DNA of 64,000 nt from positions 496,001-560,000 of the forward strand of contig CANNFY010000001.1 in assembly GCA_947504045.1 (NCBI GenBank), in the 5' to 3' direction. Under the pieces are notes generated by a model. The model was not told the DNA's origin. It ran no database searches and saw only the letters and a program-made list of their open reading frames with translations. The position numbers and the translations under genes were made by a program. The stretch is from an uncultured Maribacter sp. GTDB taxonomy: Bacteria; Bacteroidota; Bacteroidia; Flavobacteriales; Flavobacteriaceae. Below are positions 26,410 through 36,177 of this stretch, one piece after another. How positions within the stretch are numbered: the stretch's first letter is position 1; the number at the start of each line of letters is the position of its first letter.

Positions 26410-28752
26410 CTAATTAATTAGAATTTCATCTAAAAAAAGCCAACGTTCTTTAGCATTTTTAGCGTTTTGTGCTATACTAGTATTTATTTTTACAAAACGT
26501 ACTTTTCTACTTTTAAAGCTTAGTTTAAAATCTTTTAATTCCGGTTCTTCTGTTTCTGAAAAAGGTCTTTTAAACTCTGTTACTTTTTCAAAATTAATCC
26601 CATCTGCAGAAACAAAAACTTGCATTAAGGTTGGAAAATAAATTCCGTTTTTTTGATTTTCCATACTTCCAACAGTAACCTTACTTATTGGTTTTGGCTC
26701 TTCTAAATCTATAATTATTTCTGCTGATGTGTTTAACCAAGCCTGCCACCTACCATCTCTAAAGTTTTTTGTGCCACGCATAGTATTTACCAAATTATAT
26801 GCACCAGAACCCTGATATTTTTGATGATATGCGGTTTTATAATCTACTTGGTTTGAAACGGCTTTATGAAAAGTAATTGTATCGTAAAAAACTCTACCAA
26901 CAGCTTGCTCATTTTTAAACAAACTAGCTTTTAGTGTTGTGGTTTTATTTATGGTAATTGGCTCTGAAAATTTAGTAGCATTTGCACTTAACTCATTTTT
27001 ATCTAGAACATATCTAATATCTGAATTTGAATATTCATTCTGTAATGTTAATGCTATAGATTTATTATTACTATTCACCTCAGCTTTAGAACCTATTACA
27101 AATGTACTTTTTGCATAATTAATATCTAGCAAATTATAACGTGTTAACATAGTTTGTAAACGCTCCGAAAAATTATCCCAATTTCTAGATTCTTTGGTAC
27201 TCCAAACCGTTTCTGATAATGCAGTAATACGAGGAAAAATCATGTATTGCGAATGCTTTTCTGTAGGTATATGCTCTGACCAAAGATTAGCTTGCCCCCC
27301 TAAAATATGCTTCGCTTGATCTGCTGTTAAATCTTCTACAATAGGATCAAATTTATAAACTTTACTAACAGATAAAACACTACCGCCTGCAATAGGCTCA
27401 AACTCTGGTGGCCCTTGATAATAATCAAAATAACAAAAGCCAACTGGTGTCATTACAACATCATTACCATGTTTTGCAGCTTCTATACCACCTTTAACAC
27501 CGCGCCAGCTCATAACCGTTGCATCTGGTGCTAAACCTCCCTCTAAAATTTCATCCCAACCAATAAGTTTTTTTCCTTTAGAATTAATGAACTTCTCCAT
27601 TCTTTTTATAAAGTAACTCTGCAGTTCTTCTACATTTTCTAAACCTTCACTAGCAATTCTTTTTTTACAAAAAGGGCACTTTTCCCAATTGGTTTTGGTA
27701 GCTTCATCTCCTCCTATATGAATGTATTTAGATGGAAATATTTCCATCACTTCTAAAAGCACATTTTCTAAAAATTCGAAAGTAGTTTCTTTGCCTGCAC
27801 AATAAATATCGGTTATTGGCCAAAGAGCACCAGAGGGTACTCCAATTTGCTTAGGGGTATCAAAACAAGCTAATTCTGGATATGCAGCAATAGCACTAGA
27901 TACATGTGCAGGCATTTCAATTTCTGGTACTACCTCTACTCCTTTTAAAGTAGCGTAGGCAACAATTTCTTTTAATTCTTCTTGAGTTAAGAATCCTCCA
28001 TAAGTTCCTTTTGCATTAGGACTATTTTCGGTTCTAGAATTCCAAGGAATATCTTCTTGGTCTACTCTCCAAGCACCAACCTCGGTTAATTTTGGATATT
28101 TTTTAATCTCTATACGCCAACCTTGGTCATCTACTAAGTGTAAATGCAAAATATTCATCTTATGCATAGACAAGGCATCTATAGTTTCCTTTATATATTC
28201 TTTATCAAAAAAATGACGAGATAAATCTAACATTAAGCCGCGCCACGGAAACCTAGGACCATCCTTTATGCTAACACTTGGCACTTGCCAAACAATATTT
28301 TCTACCCTTTTGGAACTTTCAATCTCTACGGGTAATAACTGTCTAAGACTTTGTATAGCATATAAAAACCCTGCAGAACTAGATGCAGATATAGTCACTT
28401 CTTTTTTAGTAACATTTATTTCGTAAGCCTCTTTTTTAAGGTCTTTATTGGTTTTAAATATTACTTTATTTTCTTTTGGTGATTTTGCATTTGACACAAG
28501 CTCCAAATTCCAGCCTGTAACATTTTTAAATTTTTTAATTAACAGTTCTGATGCTATCTTTTGTGCATCAGTAGAAGTAACAAATTTGGTGTTCTTATTA
28601 AAGAAAAATACTCCTGAGTTAATTTGTAAAGAGGCAACTTTAGGTATTATTTGTATATCAGATTCTTTGTATACTTTTTCTTGTTGATTACAAGAGCTTA
28701 TAACCAAACTAAAAAAAAGAATCCAACCTAATTTTATTTTAACCCTTGCCAT
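26410..28752 (-). CDS. GH20 beta-N-acetylhexosaminidase with C-terminal discoidin-like domain
   Basis: This 780-aa lipoprotein (lipobox LVISSC) has a GH20 N-terminal domain (about 30-160) and a catalytic barrel with LHLHLVDDQGW and acid pair D349-E350 in HIGGDEATK. After a chitobiase-like beta domain, a C-terminal region (about 640-780) resembles an F5/8 type C (discoidin) carbohydrate-binding module (DGRWQAWLN, KVTVGSMEN, VRFVKIN). It differs from the shorter GH20 at 163-2013, suggesting different GlcNAc linkages or positions. It lies 12 bp from the GHL10 gene. Confidence 0.93.
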   Translation of the reverse strand: MARVKIKLGWILFFSLVISSCNQQEKVYKESDIQIIPKVASLQINSGVFFFNKNTKFVTSTDAQKIASELLIKKFKNVTGWNLELVSNAKSPKENKVIFKTNKDLKKEAYEINVTKKEVTISASSSAGFLYAIQSLRQLLPVEIESSKRVENIVWQVPSVSIKDGPRFPWRGLMLDLSRHFFDKEYIKETIDALSMHKMNILHLHLVDDQGWRIEIKKYPKLTEVGAWRVDQEDIPWNSRTENSPNAKGTYGGFLTQEELKEIVAYATLKGVEVVPEIEMPAHVSSAIAAYPELACFDTPKQIGVPSGALWPITDIYCAGKETTFEFLENVLLEVMEIFPSKYIHIGGDEATKTNWEKCPFCKKRIASEGLENVEELQSYFIKRMEKFINSKGKKLIGWDEILEGGLAPDATVMSWRGVKGGIEAAKHGNDVVMTPVGFCYFDYYQGPPEFEPIAGGSVLSVSKVYKFDPIVEDLTADQAKHILGGQANLWSEHIPTEKHSQYMIFPRITALSETVWSTKESRNWDNFSERLQTMLTRYNLLDINYAKSTFVIGSKAEVNSNNKSIALTLQNEYSNSDIRYVLDKNELSANATKFSEPITINKTTTLKASLFKNEQAVGRVFYDTITFHKAVSNQVDYKTAYHQKYQGSGAYNLVNTMRGTKNFRDGRWQAWLNTSAEIIIDLEEPKPISKVTVGSMENQKNGIYFPTLMQVFVSADGINFEKVTEFKRPFSETEEPELKDFKLSFKSRKVRFVKINTSIAQNAKNAKERWLFLDEILIN

Positions 28753-28764
28753 GTAAAGAAATTA

Positions 28765-29859
28765 TTACTTAGATATCTTAATTACTTCAAATTGCTCATC
28801 TGTCATATGATAATCATCAAAAAAGGCAACACCAGAGGCGCCATTATCTTTTGCTAATTTAATTGCAAACTTTAATGCATCAGGTGTTAATTTTGGGGTA
28901 TATAAGCCTGTATGTACTTCCGTTGGCTTACCTTCTAAATCTTGTACGCCTTGAGCAGTTGCATAACCAATCCAATCTAACTCTTCATTATAAAAGTTAT
29001 AATATATCATAGGTAAAACCATATCTATTTTCCATTTATCCCAACGCTGACGTACCATATGATCTGCCATTTCTGGATAAGGGAATACTGCTGCACTTAA
29101 TTTTTTATCGTGTTTATGAACTATATCATAAGCTTCATCTACTAAAGATTTAATTTCATTTAAACGGAAATTTTTCCACTCAATATCTATTGCTGGGTTT
29201 TCCATTTTTCTAGGATCTTTATGATGAAGTGCTATAAATTTATTTACACTAGCGTCTGAATAATCAAAATCATAGTCTGGTAATTCTTCTTCTTGTTTTA
29301 AATTATATTTAGGAAGTAACCCTATAGGCAAATACACATCTGGATAGCGTATATAATCTAAATGTACACTTGTAACCCCTTCTACTTTTGCTAAACCTTC
29401 TACTAAACTTAAAATATGTTTTCTTGCATCCGGATGACTAGGAGAAAGCCATTGGTAGTAACCAACATAAGGGCGCTCATCAAAACAAGATTTTCCGCTT
29501 CTACTAACCATATACCAGTCTGGGTGTTGTTGTGCTATAGAATCGCCAGGTCTATTTGTTGTAAACATCCACGCGTGTACTTCTAAACCTGCTTTAGTAG
29601 CAATTGGAGCAACTCTTTTAAGTAATTCTGGATCTGCACCTGTGTTAATTAAAACAGCATCAATACCGTTATTCTTTAATTTATTAAAATGTGCAGCATA
29701 GGAAGAGTCTGATTTTTTATGCCCTGCAGTAATCCAATTCCAATATTTAAAATCCGATTTTTCAGGTACCGTTTCTTTTGCTTCTTTTTCTTTAACCGTA
29801 TTATAACAAGATACTAATGCTAATAACACGACTAAAAAAACTACACTTAACTTTTTCAT
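28765..29859 (-). CDS. GHL10-type (glycosyl hydrolase-like 10) lipoprotein
   Basis: This 364-aa lipoprotein (lipobox LALVSC) has a TIM-barrel pattern of the GHL10 family (related to E. coli DigH/YddW, a peptidoglycan glycosidase): VEGLAKVEGVTSVHLDYIRYP with D168, MVLPMIYYNF, and GASGVAFFDDYH near the end. LDYIRYP is the family hallmark. It is placed between GH20 and a CBM9-like protein inside an N-glycan PUL, so it may be a glycosidase for this substrate, for instance one acting on a core or substituted sugar. Alternatively it is a cell-wall enzyme captured by the operon. The activity is not established here. Confidence 0.72.
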   Translation of the reverse strand: MKKLSVVFLVVLLALVSCYNTVKEKEAKETVPEKSDFKYWNWITAGHKKSDSSYAAHFNKLKNNGIDAVLINTGADPELLKRVAPIATKAGLEVHAWMFTTNRPGDSIAQQHPDWYMVSRSGKSCFDERPYVGYYQWLSPSHPDARKHILSLVEGLAKVEGVTSVHLDYIRYPDVYLPIGLLPKYNLKQEEELPDYDFDYSDASVNKFIALHHKDPRKMENPAIDIEWKNFRLNEIKSLVDEAYDIVHKHDKKLSAAVFPYPEMADHMVRQRWDKWKIDMVLPMIYYNFYNEELDWIGYATAQGVQDLEGKPTEVHTGLYTPKLTPDALKFAIKLAKDNGASGVAFFDDYHMTDEQFEVIKISK

Positions 29860-29865
29860 AATAGT

Positions 29866-30927
29866 TTATTTTAATAAAAATTTTCCGTCTTCTCTAATAC
29901 TTAATTTTTTTCCAGAAAAAGGACTTGTAACAACTACATTCCACCCCATACTATGATTTTCTAGTTTTGGTTTAAGTATTTTATTTTCTACTTTAATTTC
30001 TTTAATATCTAACTCTTCTAATGTAGTTGCCCATTTTGTATTCTTTTCTAAATAGGCTTTTTGTTTTCTGTATATTTCAAATAACTTCCATTTTATTTTT
30101 TCGTCATTAGAAATATTAAAATCAAACTTTTCTCCTGCTGTTTTAGATGTGAAATACACATAACCCCATTTTTCTGGTTCGTGCATATTTACCACATGCA
30201 TTGGGCTCCACACCCAATTATACTCATGTAAAAGTTTTCCTTTTTTATCTTTTTTTCTTTGATAAACACCATTAGTTACTTGATGATCCCAATTAACTCT
30301 AGAAAAATTTACTCTCCAGAATTTATCTTTTGGAACATTTTTATGATAATAACCTGCTTTATATGCTGCCCATGGAATGGCCATTTCTAAAACCCAACCC
30401 TTATCTACATCTTGTGGATTGTTTAGTGTTCCGTCTACTTTTACAGCAGATTTTAAACCTGTTAAAGTCCAATCATTCAACACCACATTTTTTTCTCTGT
30501 ACGGTTTATTTACAAATAAATCCCAAACTGTATTTAGAGCATTTATTTCTAACTCGTAGTAATTATAGGTGTCGCCATCGGGATCAATAAAAACTTCAAA
30601 ATCGTTATTATGAAAAACAATAGTATCCCGTTTTTTTAAATTGCCCCAAACATGTGGTTCTTCTAATTTAGCTAGGATATAAAAATAGGTGTTGTCCCAA
30701 AGCATTTTTACCTGTGTTTTATATTTAGGTTGCTTTGTTCCTTCAATATCTATAAATGGTTCTGACCACGCCACTTTACCCCAAGAAGGGTCGTTTTCTT
30801 CGCCATCTATTATAATAGTTTCGGGGGTTTGGTAGGCTACATAACTTTTAGGCACTACACTAGGTTGTTGTGCGCAACTAAAGGTTGATATTACAAAAAC
30901 TCCTAAAACTAAAATTTTAATATTCAT
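29866..30927 (-). CDS. CBM9-like carbohydrate-binding lipoprotein
   Basis: This 353-aa lipoprotein (lipobox STFSC) begins with a carbohydrate family 9-like domain (about 35-240): IIIDGEENDPSW, KMLWDNTYFYILAKLEE, NDFEVFIDPDGDTYNYYE and WVLEMAIPW are the usual blocks. About 260-353 is a charged region of unknown fold. Such proteins are common in Bacteroidota PULs and are thought to bind sugars at the cell surface or in the periplasm; no catalytic residues are evident. It lies 6 bp from the GHL10 gene and 12 bp from GH130. Confidence 0.8.
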   Translation of the reverse strand: MNIKILVLGVFVISTFSCAQQPSVVPKSYVAYQTPETIIIDGEENDPSWGKVAWSEPFIDIEGTKQPKYKTQVKMLWDNTYFYILAKLEEPHVWGNLKKRDTIVFHNNDFEVFIDPDGDTYNYYELEINALNTVWDLFVNKPYREKNVVLNDWTLTGLKSAVKVDGTLNNPQDVDKGWVLEMAIPWAAYKAGYYHKNVPKDKFWRVNFSRVNWDHQVTNGVYQRKKDKKGKLLHEYNWVWSPMHVVNMHEPEKWGYVYFTSKTAGEKFDFNISNDEKIKWKLFEIYRKQKAYLEKNTKWATTLEELDIKEIKVENKILKPKLENHSMGWNVVVTSPFSGKKLSIREDGKFLLK

Positions 30928-30939
30928 CTATTTTACTAA

Positions 30940-31911
30940 TTACAAACTATTGTTTTTTGTAAATTCTACCACCTCACTAAGTTTTCCGAATGCTAAAGCA
31001 ACTACCGTGTCTGCTGCACCATAATATACAGCTAATTTGTCTTCTTCAACATCATGTAAGGCCGCACAAGGGAAAACTACATTAGGAACATCGCCAACTT
31101 GTTCATAAATCTCAGCCGGACCTAATAAATAAGGCTGTGTTCTATATTTTACTTTGTCTGGGCTATTCTCGTCTAAAAGTGATGCACCCATAGCATATCT
31201 AAATCCATTACACGTATTAATTACACCATGGTAAAGCATTAACCAACCGCTATCTGTAAGAATTGGAATAGGGCCTGCTCCTATTTTTGTACATTGCCAT
31301 GCACTATCTACAAAGTCTGATGCTTTCATTACACAACGGTGCTCTCCCCAATACTTCATATCTGGACTGTAGCTTATGTAAATATCTCCAAAAGGTGTAT
31401 GTCCATTATCACTTGGTCTGCTTAACATAGCATATTTACCATTTATTTTTTGAGGAAATAATACTCCGTTTCTATTAAATGGTAAAAAAGCATTTTCGCA
31501 TTGAAAAAACTCTTTAAAATCAAAAGTATACCCAATACCAATGGTTGGACCATGATACCCATTACACCAAGTAATCCAATACCTATCTTCTATAAATACT
31601 ACTCTTGGGTCGTACTTATAATCAGACTCTATCATTTCGGTATTTCCTGCCATCATCTCTATTGGGTCATGGTTTATGTCCCAATTTATACCGTCTTTAC
31701 TAAAGCCTGCAAAAATATTCATTTGCACTGCTTTATTATCACACCTAAAAACACCTGCAAAACCATCTTTAAAAGGTACAACTGCACTATTAAATATGCT
31801 GTTAGAGGATGGTATAGCGTATCTATCAATTATAGGGTTTTTACTATACCTCCACATAACATCCTTACAGTTATCTGGTTTTTCTTGCCAAGGTATGCTC
31901 TTCATTTTCAT
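30940..31911 (-). CDS. GH130 beta-1,4-mannoside phosphorylase
   Basis: This 323-aa protein has no signal peptide, so it is cytoplasmic. It has the GH130 five-bladed propeller blocks: [25 protein letters not shown], and D101 in KYDPRV as the probable proton donor, then WLMLYHGV and YGAADT near the end. The family cleaves beta-mannosides with phosphate. Members linked to N-glycan loci act on Man-beta-1,4-GlcNAc, giving mannose-1-phosphate and GlcNAc. That is the expected last step here, matching the neighbouring GH92 and SSS transporter genes. Exact substrate is inferred from context. Confidence 0.92.
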   Translation of the reverse strand: MKMKSIPWQEKPDNCKDVMWRYSKNPIIDRYAIPSSNSIFNSAVVPFKDGFAGVFRCDNKAVQMNIFAGFSKDGINWDINHDPIEMMAGNTEMIESDYKYDPRVVFIEDRYWITWCNGYHGPTIGIGYTFDFKEFFQCENAFLPFNRNGVLFPQKINGKYAMLSRPSDNGHTPFGDIYISYSPDMKYWGEHRCVMKASDFVDSAWQCTKIGAGPIPILTDSGWLMLYHGVINTCNGFRYAMGASLLDENSPDKVKYRTQPYLLGPAEIYEQVGDVPNVVFPCAALHDVEEDKLAVYYGAADTVVALAFGKLSEVVEFTKNNSL

Positions 31912-31944
31912 TTTTTTATTAATTAATATCTACTGTAAAAAAAA

Positions 31945-33822
31945 TTAGTTTGGTATTTTTTTTACTTTATCTAACCAAGTAAATTTTAAAATTACGGTGG
32001 TAATTATAAAGACTACTAGGGTAGTAAGTGTTTTTGGATAATCTCTTATCATAAAATATATAGGCAACAAAATCATACTAGATTGCCAAATAATACCAAC
32101 AACACAATTTAACATGTCTTCTATAAAACCTTTGTTTTTTGTTATGGTTTGGTCTTCTCTTTTAAGAGCTTTATAAACTGGTGTCCACCAACCCCACGGT
32201 CTAACATTAGCATAAAACTTTTTTAAGGTGCTTAAATTTGTAGCTGGTGTTAAAAAAGTACCCAAAAAAGAACCTGTTAAAGAGACTACAAATATGATTG
32301 GGAAATTATAGATTACTGGAATATGAGAAAAATCATAAAGCCAAGTACCAATTTCAAAACTAGCTTTATTTTGATCTATTAAATATTGAAGTGTAGCTAT
32401 TATTAATCCGGAAGTCATTCCCCAAAAATATCCCCAACCATTAAAACGCCACCAAATCCATTTTAAAAAATTAGAAGCTACATAACCTCCATAAAGTGCA
32501 CTGGTAATCCACAATGTTATAGAGTTAATAGAGTCTGCAAAAAAGCCCATTATTATACCTAATATTACTATAGCAAAAGAAGCAATATGGCTTGCTTTAA
32601 TATAATGCTTAGGCGTTTCTGATGGTTTGTAATATTTTTTATAAATATCATTTACAATATATGCTGGGCCCGAATTTACAAATGCAGAAAAGGTAGACAT
32701 AAATGCTGCCAAAAGGCCAGCTAACAATAACCCTTTAATACCTACTGGCACATGGTTATTAATAACGTTTGGCAAAATAATTTCTAAATCTGCAAGGCTT
32801 AAATTATTAGAAACCGCCATTGAAGGTGCTAAATAGACTAGAGCCAAAACCACAATTCCGGAGATAAGTAAATACCTTGGTATAAATAATATTAGGTTTG
32901 TAAATCCACTCATATATGCTGCTTCTTTTACAGACCTGGTAGATAAAATACGTTGCATGTCGTAACTTGGAGTTGGCCCTGCAACACTAGCAAAAAAGCC
33001 TTTAAAAAGACACATACCTATAAAAGCACCAAACATTTTATAGCCTTGGGTATCTATAAGGCTATTAAACGTGGCAAATTGCCCTGTCCAGGAGCCTTCT
33101 AATTTATTACCAAAAAATATGGTGCTCCATTCTGTTGATAGTATCGAATTTATTTCTACATCGGATACCGTAACAAATGCATAAACTGCAATTAAAATTC
33201 CTGCTACAACCATAATACCATATTGCAATACCTCTGTAGCAACTACAGAAAACATACCCCCTTTTATGGTATAAATAGTGGTTAAAAATATAATTAACAA
33301 AGCATAACTTTGACTTGAGGTTAGTAGCACTGCATCATTTAAAATAAGAGCAGCATCCCAAGGTAAAATTACAGTCATAAATTTACCAACACCTTCAAAA
33401 AAATAGGCTATAAAACCTATAGAAGCTACTATAGCAAATATAGCTACAATTAAGTGCGATGCTCTGCCTGCTTTATCATCACCAAAACGAGTTAATATCC
33501 ATTCAGACCCCGTCATAATATTAGAACGCCTAATCCAAATGGCTAAAAACACCATGATAAAAACTTGGTTCCATATAGGCCACATCCACATAAACATAAA
33601 ACTTTTTGCTCCGTATAGAAACAGAAGTCCTACCATCCACGCGGTTCCAGAAACATCGAACATTCCTGATCCATTACTTAATCCTAAATAGTACCATTTT
33701 ATAGTTTTTCCTCCTAAAAAATAAGAGTCTAATCCTTTTGAAGCTTGTTTAGATACCCATACACCAACACCAACAGTTATTACAATATAGAGTACTATTA
33801 TTAAAATATCTATAGTATCCAT
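31945..33822 (-). CDS. SSS-family sodium:solute symporter
   Basis: This inner-membrane carrier has about 13-15 predicted membrane segments, starting at DILIIVLYIVITVGVGVWV and with the LGGKTIKWYYLGLSNGSGMFDVSG block typical of sodium/sugar symporters. The ORF track starts at 33849, but the ATG at 33822 (MDTIDILI) overlaps the GH92 stop as TAATG, a classic coupled start, so I use it (625 aa). It probably imports the small product of periplasmic digestion (mannose, GlcNAc or Man-GlcNAc) for the adjacent GH130. Substrate is inferred from position only. Confidence 0.92.
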   Translation of the reverse strand: MDTIDILIIVLYIVITVGVGVWVSKQASKGLDSYFLGGKTIKWYYLGLSNGSGMFDVSGTAWMVGLLFLYGAKSFMFMWMWPIWNQVFIMVFLAIWIRRSNIMTGSEWILTRFGDDKAGRASHLIVAIFAIVASIGFIAYFFEGVGKFMTVILPWDAALILNDAVLLTSSQSYALLIIFLTTIYTIKGGMFSVVATEVLQYGIMVVAGILIAVYAFVTVSDVEINSILSTEWSTIFFGNKLEGSWTGQFATFNSLIDTQGYKMFGAFIGMCLFKGFFASVAGPTPSYDMQRILSTRSVKEAAYMSGFTNLILFIPRYLLISGIVVLALVYLAPSMAVSNNLSLADLEIILPNVINNHVPVGIKGLLLAGLLAAFMSTFSAFVNSGPAYIVNDIYKKYYKPSETPKHYIKASHIASFAIVILGIIMGFFADSINSITLWITSALYGGYVASNFLKWIWWRFNGWGYFWGMTSGLIIATLQYLIDQNKASFEIGTWLYDFSHIPVIYNFPIIFVVSLTGSFLGTFLTPATNLSTLKKFYANVRPWGWWTPVYKALKREDQTITKNKGFIEDMLNCVVGIIWQSSMILLPIYFMIRDYPKTLTTLVVFIITTVILKFTWLDKVKKIPN

Positions 33823-36077
33823 TAGTCTTGTTTTTGGTTTATCCCCCAATTTTTATTTGGAGTATTCCCCATTACAAAATGAAGTGTACCACCATTTAAA
33901 ATTGCTTTATGAGAAAGTGTTGTTTTATTAAATTCTTTACTATTAAGAGTAGCAGATTGAATGTAGATATTTTTATCTGAAACATTTTCTGCTTCTATAG
34001 TAAAATCTACACCCTCTTGAAGATGTATTGTAGCGTTTTCAAAAATTGGGCTTCCAATTTCATATTCTGTAGAAGCTGGATTTAAAGGATACAATCCTAT
34101 AGAACTTAATATATACCATGCACTCATTTGTCCACAATCTTCATTACCACTTAATCCGTTTGGTGTAGTATTATATTGCGTGTCCATTATATGGCGAGAC
34201 CAATATTGGGTTCGCCAGGGTTTTTCGGCATGGTTAAACATATAAGCTATATGGTGGCTTGGCTCATTACCATGCGCATATTGCCCAATTAAACCAGAAA
34301 TATCTGCAGAAATATTGTCTCCAGTAATTTCTGAGCTTTCTGTAAATAGTTGCTCTAACCTATCGGCAAAAATTGTATTTCCTCCGTGTAACTTTATTAC
34401 TTTATCTACATTATGCGGTACAAACCAACTATGTTGCCATGCGTTACCCTCGGTATAATCTGTATGCTCTCTATGATTAGAATACTTAGGATCAAAAGGC
34501 GTATGCCAAGTTTTACCATCATCGGCTTTACCACGCATAAAACCAGTTTCAAAATCAAATAAATGCTGGTATGCTGTAGATCGGTTTAAAAAATAATAAT
34601 AGTCTTCTTCTTTATTTAAGGCTTTTGCCATTTGTGCAATACACCAATCGTCATAAGCATACTCAAGAGTTATAGTTACAGACTCATCTAACAAATTATA
34701 AGGTATATAACCATACTTTTTGTAATAATTTAATCCTCGCTCATCATTATTTAACATTGTATTTTTCATGGCTTCATAGGCTACTTCAGCATCAAAACCT
34801 CCAATACCCTTTAAGTATGCTTCTACAATTACAGGAATAGAGTGGTAACCTGTCATTGTATTTGTTTCGTTACCATACAATGTCCATACTGGTAATATTT
34901 CTTTTGTTTTATAAAATTCTAACATTGTATTTGTAATGTCTGAAACCTTATCTGGAGCAATTAATGTTAATAATGGATGTTCTGCTCTAAAAGTATCCCA
35001 AAGAGAAAGGGTAGAATAAGCGGTATAGGAATTTGCCGTAACTATAGTATCATTTTCTTTTCTAAACTGCCCATTTTTATCACCAAATGTTACTGGAGCT
35101 AGTTGAGAATGATACAAGGCTGTGTAAAAAATTGTTTTAAGAGAGTCTACACTTGTTTCTACTTTAATTTTAGACAATGCTGTATTCCAATCTTCTTCGG
35201 CTTTATTTTTTACAACATCAAAATTAAAATCTCCATTATCTAAATTATCTTTTGCATTTGCAACACTTACAGAAGACAAAGCTACTTTTACTAAAAGTTC
35301 TTTATTTTCTTCCGAATTAAAAAATAATTGAGCCGCAGTTTTTGTTCCTGTAGACACCGAGTTTTCAATAATTTTATTGTCCGAAACTAAGTTATACTCC
35401 GTAATTGGTTTTGAAAATTTTGCCACAAAAAATACTTTCTGATTTTTTGCCCAACCTTTACTAAAACGATAACCTGATACCGTATAAGCATCTTCAAAAT
35501 GTAAAGAGGTATGTATTGCTTTGTCCCAATTTATTCCAAAACCTAAATCTATAATTATTGCTTGAGGGTCTTTTTTAGTAAATGTATATTTGTGTAACGC
35601 ACTTCTTAAAGAGGTAGTAACTTCTGCATTTATATTATGGTCTTCTAAAAAAACTTGATAATAACCAGGTGTTGCTTTTTCGTTTTTATGGCTGTATTTA
35701 GAAGCATAGGCAAGAGAATCTCTAGAACTTGGCGTTATAGTTAAATCTACTTTCTTATTAATAGGCATTATTAAAACATCTGCCAAATCTCCAATACCTG
35801 TTCCACTTAAACTTAAATGACTAAAACCTACCATAACAGAATCGGAATAATGGTAGCCAGAACACCAATCCCATTTACTAATTCCATTAATAGGGCTAAC
35901 CTGTAACATACCAAAAGGAACAGTTGCTCCTGGATAAGTATGCCCATGACCTCCGGTTCCTATAAAGGGATCCACATAACTACTTAATGCTTTTTTATTT
36001 ACATTATTTTCTTTTTGTGTTGTAGTGCAACTAACAACACAAAATACAAGCAGATATAGTAGTGTATTGGTCTTCAT
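33822..36077 (-). CDS. GH92 exo-alpha-1,2-mannosidase type, lipoprotein
   Basis: The ORF track starts at 36113, but the ATG at 36077 (MKTNTLLY) begins a clean lipoprotein signal (VVSC), so I take that start (751 aa). GH92 blocks are VDPFIGTGGHGHTYPGA, GFSHLSLSGTGIGDL, LWDTFRAEHPL, HGNEPSHH (about 602-609) and GNEDCGQMSAW. The HxNEPxHH form is the one associated with alpha-1,2-mannosidases in this family. It is the first gene of the minus-strand operon and lies opposite the kinase gene, with 100 bp of shared regulatory DNA. It trims alpha-mannose from released or protein-bound N-glycans. Confidence 0.93.
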   Translation of the reverse strand: MKTNTLLYLLVFCVVSCTTTQKENNVNKKALSSYVDPFIGTGGHGHTYPGATVPFGMLQVSPINGISKWDWCSGYHYSDSVMVGFSHLSLSGTGIGDLADVLIMPINKKVDLTITPSSRDSLAYASKYSHKNEKATPGYYQVFLEDHNINAEVTTSLRSALHKYTFTKKDPQAIIIDLGFGINWDKAIHTSLHFEDAYTVSGYRFSKGWAKNQKVFFVAKFSKPITEYNLVSDNKIIENSVSTGTKTAAQLFFNSEENKELLVKVALSSVSVANAKDNLDNGDFNFDVVKNKAEEDWNTALSKIKVETSVDSLKTIFYTALYHSQLAPVTFGDKNGQFRKENDTIVTANSYTAYSTLSLWDTFRAEHPLLTLIAPDKVSDITNTMLEFYKTKEILPVWTLYGNETNTMTGYHSIPVIVEAYLKGIGGFDAEVAYEAMKNTMLNNDERGLNYYKKYGYIPYNLLDESVTITLEYAYDDWCIAQMAKALNKEEDYYYFLNRSTAYQHLFDFETGFMRGKADDGKTWHTPFDPKYSNHREHTDYTEGNAWQHSWFVPHNVDKVIKLHGGNTIFADRLEQLFTESSEITGDNISADISGLIGQYAHGNEPSHHIAYMFNHAEKPWRTQYWSRHIMDTQYNTTPNGLSGNEDCGQMSAWYILSSIGLYPLNPASTEYEIGSPIFENATIHLQEGVDFTIEAENVSDKNIYIQSATLNSKEFNKTTLSHKAILNGGTLHFVMGNTPNKNWGINQKQD

Positions 36078-36177
36078 ATAGTGGTTTGGTAGATTAACTA
36101 TATAAAAATTCATAAATTTAAACGGTAATGAAAGTTATTTAGACGGATGACATCTTAACAAAGCTAAACATCAAAAA
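36078..36177. promoter_or_regulatory. Divergent promoter region with 21-bp spaced direct repeats
   Basis: The 100 bp between the GH92 operon and the kinase gene holds two direct repeats, TTTAAACGG (36117-36125) and TTTAGACGG (36138-36146), exactly 21 bp apart. Two direct repeats two helical turns apart is the classic arrangement for LytTR regulators, and a LytTR gene is the second gene downstream. A weak -7 box for the GH92 operon may be at 36095-36102 (reverse strand TATAGTTA). The operator function is inferred. Confidence 0.5.

Noticed and set aside
21098-31948. Plus-strand ORFs opposite the PUL genes (21098, 25042, 28448, 30330, 30377, 31501, 31676)
   Set aside because: Overlapping frames of confirmed genes with unlikely composition; no independent evidence.
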